Shown: positions 1 to 11,464, numbered from the stretch's first letter. The stretch is DNA of 64,000 bases from Megaustenia siamemsis (GCA_032433765.1 JAVIAB010000059.1:58435103-58499102), one strand, 5' to 3'. The notes: generated by a model from the letters alone, not told the origin. A program made the numbers and translations.

Positions 1-59
1 TACAGAAATAACTAACAGGCTTCTTTGCATAAAATGGCAGACCTGTTCCGAGTAAATCA
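1..59. other. Unassigned flank
   Basis: Short unique stretch before the 3' tail of the first LINE. Nothing recognisable is seen. Confidence 0.3.
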
Positions 60-2157
60 TAATCATCATCAAGTGTCATGCCTGCTGGCGTAAGTGATCA
101 CGTCTATCCACAACTTTCGATCTGGACAGTTATTTATCAATTCTTTTGTTGGCCTTCTGCCAAGCCATTCTCTTAAGCTGTCTGGAGTATTTTCTCTTTG
201 CTTTCCTCTATCTCTTCGTTCCTTAATTTTCCCAGTTGGTGTCTTTTCTCTTTGCTTCCCTCTATCTCTTCGACCCTCAATTTTCCCAGTTGTCATAATA
301 TATTCCAGCGATTTCCTTCTCATTGTATTACCCAAAAAATGATGATTGTTTCTTCCTAATTTTGGATATTAACTCTATTTTTGTTTTGGCCTCTTTCAGA
401 ACATTTTCATTACTCTTCTTATCTGCTCAAGGTATTCTCAACATTCTTCTGTACAACCACATTCTACAGCCTCCAGTGATTTTCTTGTCTGTTGTCCTAT
501 TGTCCATGATTCACATCCATATGTTAAAACTGGCTCTACATAACATTTAAGAGCTCTTTTTCTTGTTTCTATTGTCAAAAATGAATAGTACAGCATTTTC
601 CTCATTTTTTGGAAAACTGCTTTTGCCTGAGCCATTCTGCATCTCACCTCTGTTGTACATCTACCATCTGAGGTTAACAATGTTCCCAGATATTTAAATG
701 CATTTACCTGTTTTAATATTGTTCCACTTGTCTTTATTGTGCATTGCGGTTATTTCTTTTTCTTTCTTGTTACCATTACTTCTGTCTTTTTGCTATTAAG
801 GCTGTCCTTTTTTTTTTGCTTTCTTTCACTATAATATCTAGCATTTCTTGTAACTCATTTTCATTCTTAACGATTAAGACTGTATCATCAGCATACCTCA
901 TATTATTTATATTATGACCCCCAATTGTTATTCCAGGAATGCCCCTTATGGATCTTAAAGTAATCCCACTATGCATCTTAAATAAATCTGGTGACAGCAC
1001 ATAACCTTGCCCAACACCACTTTTATTTGTTGAAACATTCCCAATTGGTTTCCAGTTCTTATGGCCGCTATTTGTTGTCAGTACATGTTCTTTATTATTC
1101 TTAGATCTTTGCTGTTTACGTTTATGCTTTCTAAAATTTTGATTATTTCTGTGTGCTTTACTTTGTCAAATGCTTTGGTATAATCTATGAAACATAGGTA
1201 TAGATCTGTTTTCACCTCTATGGCTCTTTCTACTAAAGATCTTATGATGTATATGGCATTGCTCGTTCCTTTACTCCAACAAAACCACACTGTTCATCGC
1301 TAATTTCTGGACTGATTTTGTTTCGCACTCTTCGCATGATCATTCTTAGTAATATCTTAGTCATGTGACTCATAAGGCTTATTGTGCAATAATCATCGCA
1401 TTCAATCGGACCCGATTTCTTTGGCAGGGCTATAAATATTGATTTGAGCAGGTCGTCTGGTATATATCCGCTGTTGTAGATATATTCAATATTTTTGTTA
1501 TTATTTCTATTCCAGAATCACCCATGGCTTCAGTCTCTTCTTTAGTTACATTATCTGGTCCAAGAGCTTTGCATTGACGAAGTGTCATATTAAACTCGTG
1601 GTAAAATTTATCACCTGTTTCCTCTATACTGTCTGTATTTGATGCATAAACTTGAATGAGATTAATATCTATTGGCTTTCCATTTAATTTCACTAATAGG
1701 ACTCAGGCCTTCCTCTGTTCTTGCTCTTTTTGCATCTAAGATAATATCTACTCCTATTTGGTGGTCAGTACCTTCAGAATAGATGATTTTATGTTCGTCA
1801 GAACATATCACCCCTGACCCCGTGTATCTCATTTCACACAGTCGCACTAAATGTAAACCTATACTTTTCATTTCCTGTTGGATGTTTTATGGGTTTTCTT
1901 TTCTGCGTGAGTGTTCTTACGTTCCAAGTTTATATTTCCAGCGTCTGTTTTATCTGTATCTTGCTTACAGTAGCATGACGATCGGTATCAGGTGTAGCGC
2001 ATGATGTCACCTACCCAACGAGGATATTCTATTGGAATCCCCATAAACGTTGTTGTCGTGAATTCTATCATTGTGGCGATTCATGGTTATACTACGAAGT
2101 CACGACGGTGGTTTTCTGTTGCCTTCCGTCGGTTTGGTTACGGTTGACTCCGCTAGT
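60..2157 (-). mobile_element. LINE family A, near full length, decayed
   Basis: Non-LTR retrotransposon read on the minus strand. The 3' end at about 60 carries a (TGA)n tail, seen here as catcatcatcaag. Moving to higher coordinates come the C-terminal 'GRRDRGKQRE' region (69-335), a thumb segment with 'CTTEVRCRMAQAK' (438-680), the reverse-transcriptase catalytic block 'RYADDTVLIV' (776-1000), 'CFIDYTKAFDKVKH' (1078-1290) and the RT entry segment 'ALGPDNVTKEE' (1430-1693). The segment at 2050-2155 matches the 5' leader of the family A copies at 20858 and 49545. Frames are broken at many points, so this copy cannot encode an active protein. The enzyme would copy its own RNA at a nicked chromosomal site. 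The endonuclease domain is not clearly readable. The exact clade cannot be fixed by eye. Confidence 0.85.
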
Positions 2158-2171
2158 AAAAAAAAAAAAAA

Positions 2172-2419
2172 GTAAAGTACCCCAGTCACGCCAAGTGGCG
2201 TATAGGGAAATATGGTGTTAGTAACCCTATATTTTACAGACCTTTAACATGATTTTTGGGGTAATGTGGTCGGTATTACGCCCGTGCTGCTTTACTTTCC
2301 CAGAAAAAAATCCGGTACCCATTTAAGGCTGGGTGAACCCGGAAGCCGTCGATTGGGATCGAACCCTACCCTTTGTCCTTTGTAGTTCAGTTCACTAACC
2401 ACTGAGCTATCGCGGCTCC
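2172..2419 (-). repeat. SINE S1 (tRNA-derived), minus orientation
   Basis: Reverse copy of the S1 SINE. On the minus strand it begins with a tRNA-like head containing the A-box stretch 'tagctcagtggttag', then a B-box like 'gggttcgatccc', then a body that includes 'gttcacccagcc' and ends at 'ggcgtgactggggtac'. An A-run at 2158-2172 separates it from LINE A. Other S1 copies lie at 2631, 7546, 22685, 30325, 33247 and 41105. RNA polymerase III transcription from the internal boxes is the usual behaviour of such elements. Confidence 0.85.
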
Positions 2420-2420
2420 C

Positions 2421-3300
2421 ATTGGAAAGAGTAGACCACTATATATATCTTGGTAGTAATATAGATCAAGAAGGTGAAACAAATAAAGGGAACAAAAGCA
2501 GGATAGCAAAAGCAGCAATTAATTAAAAACCCTGGACAAAATATGGAAATAAAAATACTAATCAAGAAAACCAAACTTAGAAAATTCAACTCAAACGTAT
2601 TATAATAACCCTTATCCACACATGTGAAAGGAGCCGTGATAGCTCAGTGGTTAGTGAACTGGACTACCAAGGACAAGGAGTAGGGTTCGATCCCAACCGA
2701 CGGCTTCCGGGTTCACCCAGCCTTAAATGTGTACCGGATTTTTTTCTGGGAAAGTAAAGCAGCACGGGCGTAATACCGGACCACATTACCCCAAAAATCA
2801 TGTGCGTAAAATATAGGGTCACTAACACCATATTTCCCTATACGCCACTTGGCGTGACGGGGGTACTTTACTACTTTACTTACACATGTGAAAGCTGGAA
2901 AACATTAAAAGAGATTGAGAAAAAAAACGCTTTTAAAAACAAATGAAAATACTAAGAAAACTACTCTGTGTACAATGGAATGAACTCAAGACTAATATTG
3001 AAATAACAGAAATGGTCACGCAACCAAAGATCTCATCTACAATTAAGGAAAGCATGTGTACATATGTCGGATATGTAATGAGAAGAAACAACAAGAGAAT
3101 TCCAAAACAGGGTCTTCTATGGGAAACATCAAGATACAGAAAATGAGGAAGACCTAAAGAGACACTAAAATGAACACTTATAAGAGAAGCATAGTTGCCA
3201 GGCATAGACTCATTAGATAAAATTTGACTTGTTGCACAGAATAGCGATGGATGACGAAAAACACTACAAGCCCTATGTGACGTCACACGGTGCGGGAAGG
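2421..3300 (+). mobile_element. LINE family C 3' fragment, split by a SINE
   Basis: Two pieces of one LINE C-terminal region (2421-2630 and 2882-3300) separated by SINE S1. The first piece reads 'YIYLGSNIDQEGETNKG'. The second reads 'LLCVQWNELKTN' and 'YVGYVMRRNNKRIPKQ', matching the better preserved copy at 30845-31660. Several stops and frame changes show decay. Confidence 0.8.
2631..2881 (+). repeat. SINE S1 with a 13-bp target-site duplication
   Basis: Complete S1 copy inserted into LINE C. The same 13 bases, acacatgtgaaag, stand immediately before it (2618-2630) and after it (2882-2894). This defines the ends: the 5' end is the tRNA-like head 'gagccgtgatagctcagtgg' and the 3' end is a short 'tactttactactttactt' run rather than poly(A). 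Confidence 0.92.
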
Positions 3301-3464
3301 ATCAAGAACACACTTATTCAGATGAGTTATGAAGTGTAACTAAAGAACTGTGTGAATAAACGTCTGTACGAGACCTGGACGACGTCTTAAATCATCATAT
3401 AAGGTGTCGAACACAAGTGTTGTTCAGAACATTTGGATTTGCAGTTTCTGTGTTACGAGTTAAC
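3301..3464. other. Unassigned interval
   Basis: No coding region or known repeat is recognised here. Confidence 0.3.
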
Positions 3465-3803
3465 CATGGTTATGGTTATGGAAGGCCCCGGTATCACTGC
3501 AAACGAATTAAAATCCATAATTGCTCAACCGCCCGTCCAGTGGAATCATCCGAATTACTAACTCATCTCCCAAACAAAAGAAAGGTAGCTGTAGTTCCCT
3601 TTATAGCAGTCTCTGCACACGCCAAAAGACATAAGGCGATACCGCACAGAAAGTGAACACAGCCAACTGTTCCCTGTCATACGATATCATCATTCATCGT
3701 CAACAATTGGAATATCGAAACACGATGAAAACGGATGAAACACACAGCTCACGGTGTGCACAGATCGCTTAACTCAGTAGCTCATGCAACAAGCTGGAAG
3801 TTA
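3465..3803 (+). repeat. Dispersed repeat R4
   Basis: Unclassified interspersed repeat also present at 19262-19430 (partial), 26788-27190 and 40048-40500 (inverted). All copies share 'ggttatggaaggccccgg' near one end and 'cacacgccaaaagacataa' in the middle. A short open frame crosses it in several copies, but the similarity is at DNA level with indels that shift frame, so coding is unlikely. It has no tRNA head or obvious terminal repeats. Confidence 0.7.
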
Positions 3804-3954
3804 ATCATGTTGTGCTGAACTCAACCACAACGGGTGAATTGTAGCTCGTCACCCGGATTGTTTGGATTTACATATTATCTGCCCATTGTATATAATAATC
3901 GCATTGTGTTGCGCACTGACACACAATACATTATTAATAATTCATTTATATTTC

Positions 3955-3975
3955 TTTCTTTTTTCTTACAAACAG
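3955..3975 (+). promoter_or_regulatory. Splice acceptor of transporter copy 1 5' UTR exon
   Basis: Pyrimidine-rich tract ending in 'cttacaaacag', followed by 'atcgacaag'. The same arrangement, a T-rich tract, then AG, then 'attgacaag', lies at the same place upstream of copies 2 (exon from 27703) and 3 (exon from 62218). This points to an untranslated first exon further upstream and a conserved 5' UTR splice site. Confidence 0.7.
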
Positions 3976-4044
3976 ATCGACAAGTCAAGTTTAGGAGCAA
4001 AGCGGTACGCGTTATGAATATATGACAAGCAGAACTAGCACAGA

Positions 4045-5560
4045 ATGACGCAATCAAGTGTTCAACCAAAGAGGGCTGGTCTAAAGAAGCCTCAACTCCC
4101 AGTGGACAGAGGATGGGCGTGGCTGATCATGCTCGGTTCTTTTGTTATTATGATGTTGGGCACGAGTTTCGCTCGGGCGTTATCGATTCTTCTTTCATCC
4201 ATCCTGGACCGATACCAAGCACCCGCGACTGTGACGACGCTAGCATTCGGAATGAGCGATATTACTTGGTCTGTCATAAATATAGCGATACCTACACTAC
4301 TATTGCCACGGTTCAGTGTCAGAAATTTAGCTTTAGTTGGTTCTGTCCTTCACTGTCTGGGTGTTATTTCGGTAGCTTACTCGCCAAATATGATTACGTT
4401 TAATTGCGTCTTTGGAGTTTTAGGCGCTGCAGCTGGCCTTATGGTAGTTCCATCGTTTATCCACCTTGGCCACTTTTTTAAGAGACGTTTATCTTTCGCC
4501 AATTCGTTCTCAAGTGCAGGGGGAAGTATAGCGACTGTGTTCGTTCCTCTGTTGACTCAACAACTTATGGACATGTACGGTTTCCAGGGGGCCTTGCTAC
4601 TCATCGCTGGTGTAAGCTTCAACTGTGTGGCTGCCTCCATGTTGCTAAGACCGCTCTCGATGTATGACCAAGTCGTGGTTGTGAAGGAACCAAACGGACA
4701 TGCCCCGACTGACTTAGAACTTTCGTTCGTCAGTGATGCCCAGAAGCAGAATGGAAATTTGACTTACAACGACTGTGATGAAGACGAAATTAACGAAAAG
4801 TCAAAGTTTCTTGATGTCGACAATAAAAATAAACAATTCAACGATATACGTCTTCCACAAGATAACAATATAATCAGAAGTACTAACATAATTAATAGTA
4901 ACGCACAGCGTGTAGCAATGATTGACGTTGACGAAACGGCAGAACTTATTCCTAAAATTCAGTCAGAACAGCTACAATCGAATGAAAATAAAAACGATGA
5001 CAGCAAATCAAAAGATATATCCTTGTTACATCAGAGTCCGTCATCGGATAACACAGTCAATCTACAAACGGCAAGTGTTGTCCTAAACAACAGAGACATA
5101 GTTCCCTCTAGTAATGGAAGTATAGTTCCACGCTTTGAAGTTTATTCAAAATCAAAGAGCGTAGAAAATGGGCAAACTTGTCCTTCATCAGGTGATTGTA
5201 AGCAAGTTTGTGACTTCCACTCACAGGAGCGTATATTTACATCTAGCCTTTACCCAGAACTCATCTCTCAAGAAAAACATAAACTATCGCAGACAGAGGA
5301 CATCTTCAATGAAAAAGATAAGAACAGTAATAATGAATCTACTATTGAGGAGGACAACGCCCACATTCCATCAGGTTGTTGTGGGTGTATCAGAAAGATA
5401 AAAGAGTATTTAAGATCGTCTGTGTTCTTAAATCCAGTGGCGATCATGTTGATACTAGCTGGTGGAGTCAGCACACCAGGAGGGTCCATGTACTTGCCAG
5501 TCTTGGGACTGGAGAATGGACTCACTCCTGAAGAGGTTCCTTGGATGATAACCATTATAG
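4045..5560 (+). CDS. Monocarboxylate-transporter-like protein, copy 1, coding exon 1
   Basis: Member of the SLC16 branch of the major facilitator superfamily: a plasma-membrane carrier with 12 predicted helices that usually moves small monocarboxylates or related solutes. The substrate cannot be read from sequence. The start ATG at 4045 is shared with copies 2 and 3. Residues 15-35 carry the family signature (PVDRGWAWLIMLG) leading into helix 1, and six hydrophobic segments follow to about residue 205. The region from about 206 to 450 is a long hydrophilic, Asp/Glu/Lys/Asn-rich cytosolic loop. Helix 7 begins near 'VFLNPVAIMLILAGGV'. The exon ends after the first base of a Gly codon (phase 1) at the donor gtgaga (5561), and protein sequence continues directly in the exon at 10247. 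This exon has no internal stop. It is the most diverged of the three copies. Confidence 0.9.
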
Positions 5561-5689
5561 GTGAGAGTTATAGAACTTAGTTAATGTTTCGAGTTAGAAA
5601 GTTAGCAGGTACTTGTTTATCCGGTCAGTTAGTTGACTATATACAGCGCCACCCCCAGTGTAACGACTTTGGCTGGCTGGCTAAATACG

Positions 5690-6030
5690 TAGAACAAACT
5701 GAGGAGATAGTCACTTCTTCTATAGTACACAGTGCTACTGACAGAAAGAGCGGAAGACAGAACTGACGAAGGTCTCCGGAGCTGGAAAGGCCTGGCACCG
5801 GGCCCACGGCACAACAACACACCTTAGATGGTAAGTGGCCAGAAACAACCAGAAAGCAACGGCAAACGTCTGATTGTAGACTGTCGAGAAATCAAAGAAG
5901 GTGGTTTCAAGATATCAAAGCGACCTTGAACGTGACAACAGAAGTAGGATATCTAGCTAGAGACATTTATTTCAGGCGGGATGTGATGAATGCAACGTTT
6001 TTTAAAGGACATACGACATGATGATGACAT
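5690..6030 (+). mobile_element. Probable LINE 3' end fragment
   Basis: A short frame reads 'RRWFQDIKATLNVTTE' and '...YLARDIYFRRDVMN', the usual style of LINE C-termini (basic, Trp-rich, followed by an aspartate/arginine segment). It ends near a gatgatga tail at 6018-6025 like that of families A and B. The family was not assigned. Confidence 0.45.
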
Positions 6031-6627
6031 GTCATTCACTTAGTTAGCTAGTTACTTACAAAGATAATTGTTTAATTTTTTCACGAATTCTTTAGTTGTT
6101 TAGCTAATTAGTTGGTTAGATATTAGTTAATTTAGTAATTAATTAATTTAAATAATAGAAATAAATGCTAAAGTTGCAAGAGCAGCATTTGAAATATTTG
6201 CTTCTTAATCTTCTTTCTTTCTTCACTTATACTCGTTCCAGTGTCGAGGGAAGTACACAGTTACGGCTCTCGTCCTTTTGGCCGTTTCACTCATTGCCAC
6301 TTGATGTTGTTGTAACGTTTCTTTGAAGTTATCAGCATATCTTACTCTGGTCTGCCTCTTGTTCTTCCCCCTTCTCCTCATTTAATATATGCTTTGTATG
6401 GTAAGGAATCACACGACACTCTTTCGTTTCTTGAAAATGATGGTAATGGGTATTGCTTCGTGTTGAAATATAGGGGATAGCTGTATCAATATTTGGTTTG
6501 CTTTATCGCATCGTATGTCTGTTTAAGTAAATAAAACTAATGTTAACTTAAAATTGTTGGGAGTGGAGTGGGGACATTATCTTTAGATCCACGGAAACCA
6601 TAACCCCGTAGAACTGATACATATTCA

Positions 6628-7203
6628 GTAACAGTTTGTGTGTGTGTAGGGAAAAGCTACTCGTACAGCCACATATAGTGTGTGTAGGGGAAAGCTACTC
6701 GTACAGCCACATATAGTGTGTGTGTAGGGTAAAGCTACTCGTACAGCCACATATAGTGCGTGATTGTGTAGAGGAAAGCTACTCGTGCAGCCACATACAG
6801 TGTGTGTGTGTAGGGGAAAGCTACTCGTACAGCCACATATAGTGTGCGTGTGTGTAGGGGAAAGCTGCTCGTACAGCCACATATAGTGTGTGTGTGTGTA
6901 GGGGCAAGCTACTCGTACAGCCACATATAGTGTATGCGTGCGTGTGTGTAGGGGAAAGCTACTCGCACAGCCACATATAGTGTGTGTAGGGGCAAGCTAC
7001 TCGTACATCCACATATAGTGTGTGTTTGTGTAGGGTGAAGCTACTTGTACAGCCACATATAATGTATGTGTATCGGGGCTAGCTACTCGTACAGCCAGAT
7101 ATAGTGTATGTGTGTAGGGGCAAGCTACTCGTACAGCCGCATATAGTGTGTGTGTGTAGGGGCAAGCTACTCGTACAACCACATACAGTGTGTGCGTGTG
7201 TGT
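6628..7203. repeat. Minisatellite, about 40-bp unit
   Basis: About 14 imperfect tandem units, each with 'ctactcgtacagccacata' followed by a variable (GT)n run and 'aggggaaag' or 'aggggcaag'. Unit length varies because the GT run varies. The open frames crossing it are products of the repeat. Confidence 0.95.
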
Positions 7204-7454
7204 TTACTTTATGGTTTTAAACCTGTAGTGAGCCGTCCACTGTGGGCAACCACATATTTAACAAGCCACTGAAAGTTTCATATCTATATAGTCGTACGTA
7301 AGCTGGAAATCTAAGTTACAACTTAGAAAAATCAGGGGTGAAAGATACCAGGAAAGGCGAAGCAGAAAGATGCGAGACGAAATATAAATCCCATTTGGAT
7401 AACACAAATAATTGTAAGTACTGAGTTGTAAAAGTGAAAAAAAAAAAAAAAGAT

Positions 7455-7799
7455 ATAGAGCCCTATCACGCCACGTGACGTATAGGGAATATGGTGTTAG
7501 TGACTATAATTTTTACAGACTTTCGGCACATAATTTTTGGGGTAAGTAAAGTAAAGTACCCCCGTCACGCCAAGTGGCGTATAGGGAAATATGGTGTTAG
7601 TGACCCTATATTTTACAGACCTTCAGCACATGATTTTTGGGGTAATGTGGTCAGTATTACGCCCGTGTCGCTTTACTTTCCCTGAAAAAAATCCGGTAAC
7701 CATTAAGGCTGGGTGAACCCGGAAGCCGTCGATTGGGATCGAACCCTACCTCTTGTCCTTTGTAGTCCAGTTCACTAACCACTGAGCTATCGCCGCTCC
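7455..7799 (-). repeat. SINE S1, one full copy plus a partial 3' duplicate
   Basis: A full reverse S1 copy occupies 7546-7799 and ends with the tRNA-like head near 7799. A second, partial S1 3' end (7455-7545) is fused in front of it at 'gtaagtaaagtaaagtacc'. Either two insertions at the same tail or a tail duplication explains this. Confidence 0.8.
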
Positions 7800-8960
7800 A
7801 TATAACAGCATCTTTGGGACAGTATTAACAATGTACAGACATTAAACACAATCTTTGCGACAGTATTAACAATGTACAGACATTAAACACAATCTTTGGG
7901 ATAGTATTAACAATGTACAGACATTAAACAACATCTTTGGGATAGTATTAACAATGTACAGACATTAAACAAAATCTTTGGAATAGTATTAACAATGTAC
8001 AGACATTAAACAAAATCTTTGGGATAGTATTAACAATGTACAGACATTAAACACAATCTTTGCGACAGTATTAACAATGTACAGACATTAAACAAAATCT
8101 TTGGGACAGTATTAACAATGTACAGACATTAACAACATCTTTGGGACAGTATTAACAATGTACAGACATTAAACAAAATCTTTGGGACAGTATTAACAAT
8201 GTACAGACATTAAACAACATCTTTGAGACAGCATTAACAAAGTACAGACATTAAACAACATCTTTGGGACAGTATTAACAATGTACAGACATTAAACAAC
8301 ATCTTTGGGACAGTATTAACAATGTACAGACATTAAACAACATCTTTGGGACAGTATTAACAATGTACAGACATTAAACAACATCTTTGGGATAGTATTA
8401 ACAATGTACAGACATTAAACAACATCTTTGGGACAGTATTAACAATGTACAGACATTAAACAACATCTTTGGGATAGTATTAACAATGTACAGACATTAA
8501 ACAACATCTTTGGGATAGTATTAACAATGTACAGACATTAAACAACATCTTTGGGACAGCATTAACAAAGTACAGACATTAAACATCTTTGGGACAGTAT
8601 TAACAATGTACAGACATTAAACAACATCTTTGGGACAGTATTAACAATGTACAGACATTAAACAACATCTTTGGGACAGTATTAACAATGTACAGGCATT
8701 AAACAACATCTTTGGGATAGTATTAACAATGTACAGACATTAAACAACATCTTTGGGACAGTATTAACAATGTACAGACATTAAACAACATCTTTGGGAT
8801 AATATTAACAATGTACAGACATTAAACAACATCTTTGGGATAGTATTAACAATGTACAGACATTAAACAACATCTTTGGGATAGTATTAACAATGTACAG
8901 ACATTAAACAACATATTTGGGATAGTATTAACAATGTACAGACATTAAACAACATCTTTG
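7800..8960. repeat. Minisatellite, 39-40 bp unit
   Basis: About 29 tandem units containing 'gtattaacaatgtacagac' and 'atctttgggacag'. Units are highly alike, with single-base variants (gggaca/gggata) scattered through the array, suggesting recent expansion. Confidence 0.97.
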
Positions 8961-9024
8961 GGGCAGAGTTCACAATGTGGGAAGGATTGGTGACTCCGTC
9001 ATAGGGACAAACCAGCAATTCTAT

Positions 9025-9627
9025 CCATGGAGCCAGTTTCATTGCAGTCACGAGAAACCAGTTTCATTGCAGTCATAAGGAACCAGTTTCATTGCAGTCA
9101 CGAGGAACCAGTTTCATTGCAGTCACGAGAAACCAGTTTCATAGCAGTCATAATGAAACTACTTTCATTACAGTCACGAGAAACCAGTTTCATTGCAGTC
9201 ATAAGGAACCAGTTTCATTACAGTCATAAGGAACCAGTTTCATTGCAGTCACGAGGAACCAGTTTCATTGCAGTCACGAGAAACCAGTTTCATTGCAGTC
9301 ATAAGGAACCAGTTTCATTGCAGTCATAAGGAACCAGTTTCATTGCAGTCATAAGGAACCAGTTTCATTGCAGTCACGAGGAACCAGTTTCATTGCAGTC
9401 ACGAGAAACCAGTTTCATTGCAGTCATAAGGAACCAGTTTCATTGCAGTCATAAGGAACCAGTTTCATTGCAGTCATAAGGAACCAGTTTCATTGCAGTC
9501 ATAAGGAACCAGTTTCATTGCAGTCATAAGGAACCAGTTTCATTGCAGTCACGAGGAACCAGTTTCATTGCAGTCATAAGGAACCAGTTTCATTGCAGTC
9601 ATAAGGAACCAGTTTCATTGCAATCAT
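9025..9627. repeat. Minisatellite, 25-bp unit
   Basis: About 24 units built on 'cagtttcattgcagtca' followed by either 'taaggaac' or 'cgaggaac'/'cgagaaac'. The two endings alternate irregularly. A 25-bp period keeps shifting frame, so the open frame across it is incidental. Confidence 0.96.
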
Positions 9628-10246
9628 GAATTCCCCGTATCCGTTCTATCCCTTGTCGCAGCATTTCCCAAATTGATTGGGAAAATTCCGTTGACAAGGT
9701 CGCTCCTTGCACGTCCTGACTGCACAGGTGTAGACTCCAAACTTCCTTAGTCCCATGTTATGACATGCGGGGCAACAAGCAGTAGCTCTATTCTTTTCAT
9801 CCCCGAAAGATTTAGGCTCCTGTAGCCACGCAGTGTGCGGGTTTATTTTACAAGATAGATGCTTGAACTTCGAAGAAAAATGTCATCAAAACCACGCAAT
9901 GCTAGTTGTAAAGAGAAGGAACGTGAGACTGTGAGTTTTCTTTTTTTTAAAAAAAGATGACACGTTACACATTTGAGGTGGAAAAATAACGGCGCAAAAC
10001 AACTCGTTTCGGCTCAAAATACGTCTTCACACACTCTTCTCCTTAACTTATTATTACAATCATTTTTTTAAAGTGTCCATGATATACTGCTAATAGCAAC
10101 TGATAGTTTGTAGATAAATGCATACTGTTGATCGATTATTCTATCATATTACTCACATGATCGATCCTCATATTACTTACGTGATTTTCAAAGCTTCTTA
10201 GCATTGGATACGATAATTGAAACGCCTATAATTTATCTCTCTCCAG

Positions 10247-10733
10247 GTGTCGCTGATGTAATTGGAAAACTAACCATTGGTTACTTCGCCGATCTGGGTT
10301 ATCTCAGACCAATCAGAATCGTCTGCATGACCCAGTTCACTGTGGGCACGATGTGTCAGTTTACAATGTTCTATAAAGGCTTCGGTGCCATGGCAACGAT
10401 GGCAACCATCTTCGGACTGACCGCCGGTATCGTTCAGGCGCTTCTAACGCCTATGATAATTGAGATGGTTGGACTTCAATACCTAGGCAGGTGACGCCAA
10501 TCTACTTTCTGGGGATCGGATTGTCAACATTTATTTTTAATATTTCCGTCGGAGCGATTCGTGATGCTACAGGCTCTTTCACTGGCGGATTCAACTTTCT
10601 AGGAGCAATGATGTTGACAAGCTGTCTCGTGCTCTTGTTGGAGCCAGTGTTTGTACGGTGCAGAGACAGAAGAAGTTCCCGCTCAAAAAGTTCCATGAAA
10701 GTGCCTTCATTGATAAATGATATTTCCGTTTGA
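10247..10733 (+). pseudogene. Transporter copy 1, coding exon 2, frameshifted
   Basis: Last exon of the copy 1 transporter, encoding helices 8 to 12. It starts in phase 1 right after 'ctctctccag' and reads GVADVIGKLTIGYFADLGY. The frame stops at a TGA (10493-10495) just after 'GLQYLGR'. In another frame it resumes with 'TPIYFLGIGLSTFIFNISV' and runs to the TGA at 10731-10733. Compared with copy 2 at 34258-34300, one base is missing at 10486-10490. An assembly or sequencing error is possible, but the break sits exactly where the copy 1 and copy 2 sequences abruptly diverge. If real, the protein loses its last helices. Confidence 0.82.
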
Positions 10734-10738
10734 ATAAA
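10733..10738 (+). terminator. Candidate polyadenylation signal
   Basis: AATAAA overlaps the stop codon TGA of transporter copy 1 by its first A and is followed by an A-run. If used, the 3' UTR would be extremely short. The downstream 3' flank to about 10960 is also similar between copies 1 and 2, so a more distal signal may be the real one. Confidence 0.35.
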
Positions 10739-11000
10739 AAAAAAAGTTATTGTTTCCTTATAACCAGAAAGACACTGCCATCATTGTTTATTTTTTAAAT
10801 AATTATTTTGTGAACTGAACTTTGAATTCCAAACCAGGTTGTTTACAAATCTGGTCAGTTTAGTTTTCTTTAGAATCAACTTACTTGTCTGCTGTATTTC
10901 CTTTTTTAAAAATTGGATATGCAATATAATATAGACAATTTGTAATTTAAAAAAAATTTCTTTGTTACCATATAGGGACATATGTACTAAATTGATACGT

Positions 11001-11034
11001 GTGTGTGTGTGGGGGGGGGGGGTGGGGGGGGGGT
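11001..11034 (+). repeat. (GT)n followed by long G runs
   Basis: A GTGTGTGTG stretch passes into runs of 13 and 10 Gs separated by a single T. It could form a G-quadruplex on the plus strand. Confidence 0.8.
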
Positions 11035-11039
11035 GCTCG

Positions 11040-11464
11040 TTTCTGATGCAGAACACCCCGACACAAATCTTGCAGTCCGAGCAGCTAAAAAATGAGAACG
11101 TAACTTTTGATTTGAAAAGCCATTCAAGGAGAGAGCGTCGGGATCTGCTTCTTTAAATGAATCAACAAAGAGAATTCGAGACACGACGTTTTATTGACAA
11201 ATACATTAATGTTATTGGTGTCTGTATGTGAACATTTTGTTTATCAAATGTGACGCTCAGTTAGTCTCCGATATGAAGCTGAAGAAAGAGAACGAAAATT
11301 TGCTTGAGAAAACAAATTGCCGTTTTCAATGATGACATTATGTCGTTTTTTTTTTGGAAACAGACTAGGCCTCAAACACAAAGAACATTCCAAACAGCAA
11401 TTGAGTCACCTCATAAGCGAAGAACCTAATAAACTGTTGAAGCTACGCACTATCTCTATATTCC
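11040..11464. other. Unassigned interval after transporter copy 1
   Basis: No gene or repeat family is recognised. AT-rich sequence with no long conserved open frame. Confidence 0.3.

Larger units (their letters stand above)
5561..10246 (+). other. Intron of transporter copy 1
   Basis: Bounded by the donor gtgaga at 5561 and the acceptor 'ctctctccag' ending at 10246. It holds a LINE 3' fragment, three minisatellite arrays and SINE S1 pieces, annotated separately. The stretches 6030-6627, 7204-7440 and 9630-10240 show nothing recognisable. Confidence 0.85.

Noticed and set aside
2629..2720. A tRNA gene with A- and B-boxes
   Set aside because: It is the head of SINE S1. The spacing includes extra bases, the cloverleaf does not close and many copies are dispersed.
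3417..3656. 79-residue frame 'GYGRPRYHCKRIKIHNC...'
   Set aside because: It is inside repeat R4. Other R4 copies carry indels that break the frame, so no protein is conserved.
4113..4403. Second open frame within transporter copy 1 (and 62265-62654 in copy 3)
   Set aside because: Shadow frames of the transporter coding exon, with no independent family similarity.
6625..7182. Two minus-strand frames with 'SPTHTHTICGCTSSF' type repeats
   Set aside because: Reading of the 40-bp minisatellite with GT runs.
9027..9329. 100-residue open frame of repeated 'EPVSLQSRETSFIAVI' type peptide
   Set aside because: It lies wholly within the 25-bp minisatellite. The same DNA gives open frames by repetition alone and has no start or promoter context.
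7800..9627. Possible CRISPR-like array of regular repeats
   Set aside because: There are no unique spacers. The whole period is repeated, and the genome is eukaryotic.
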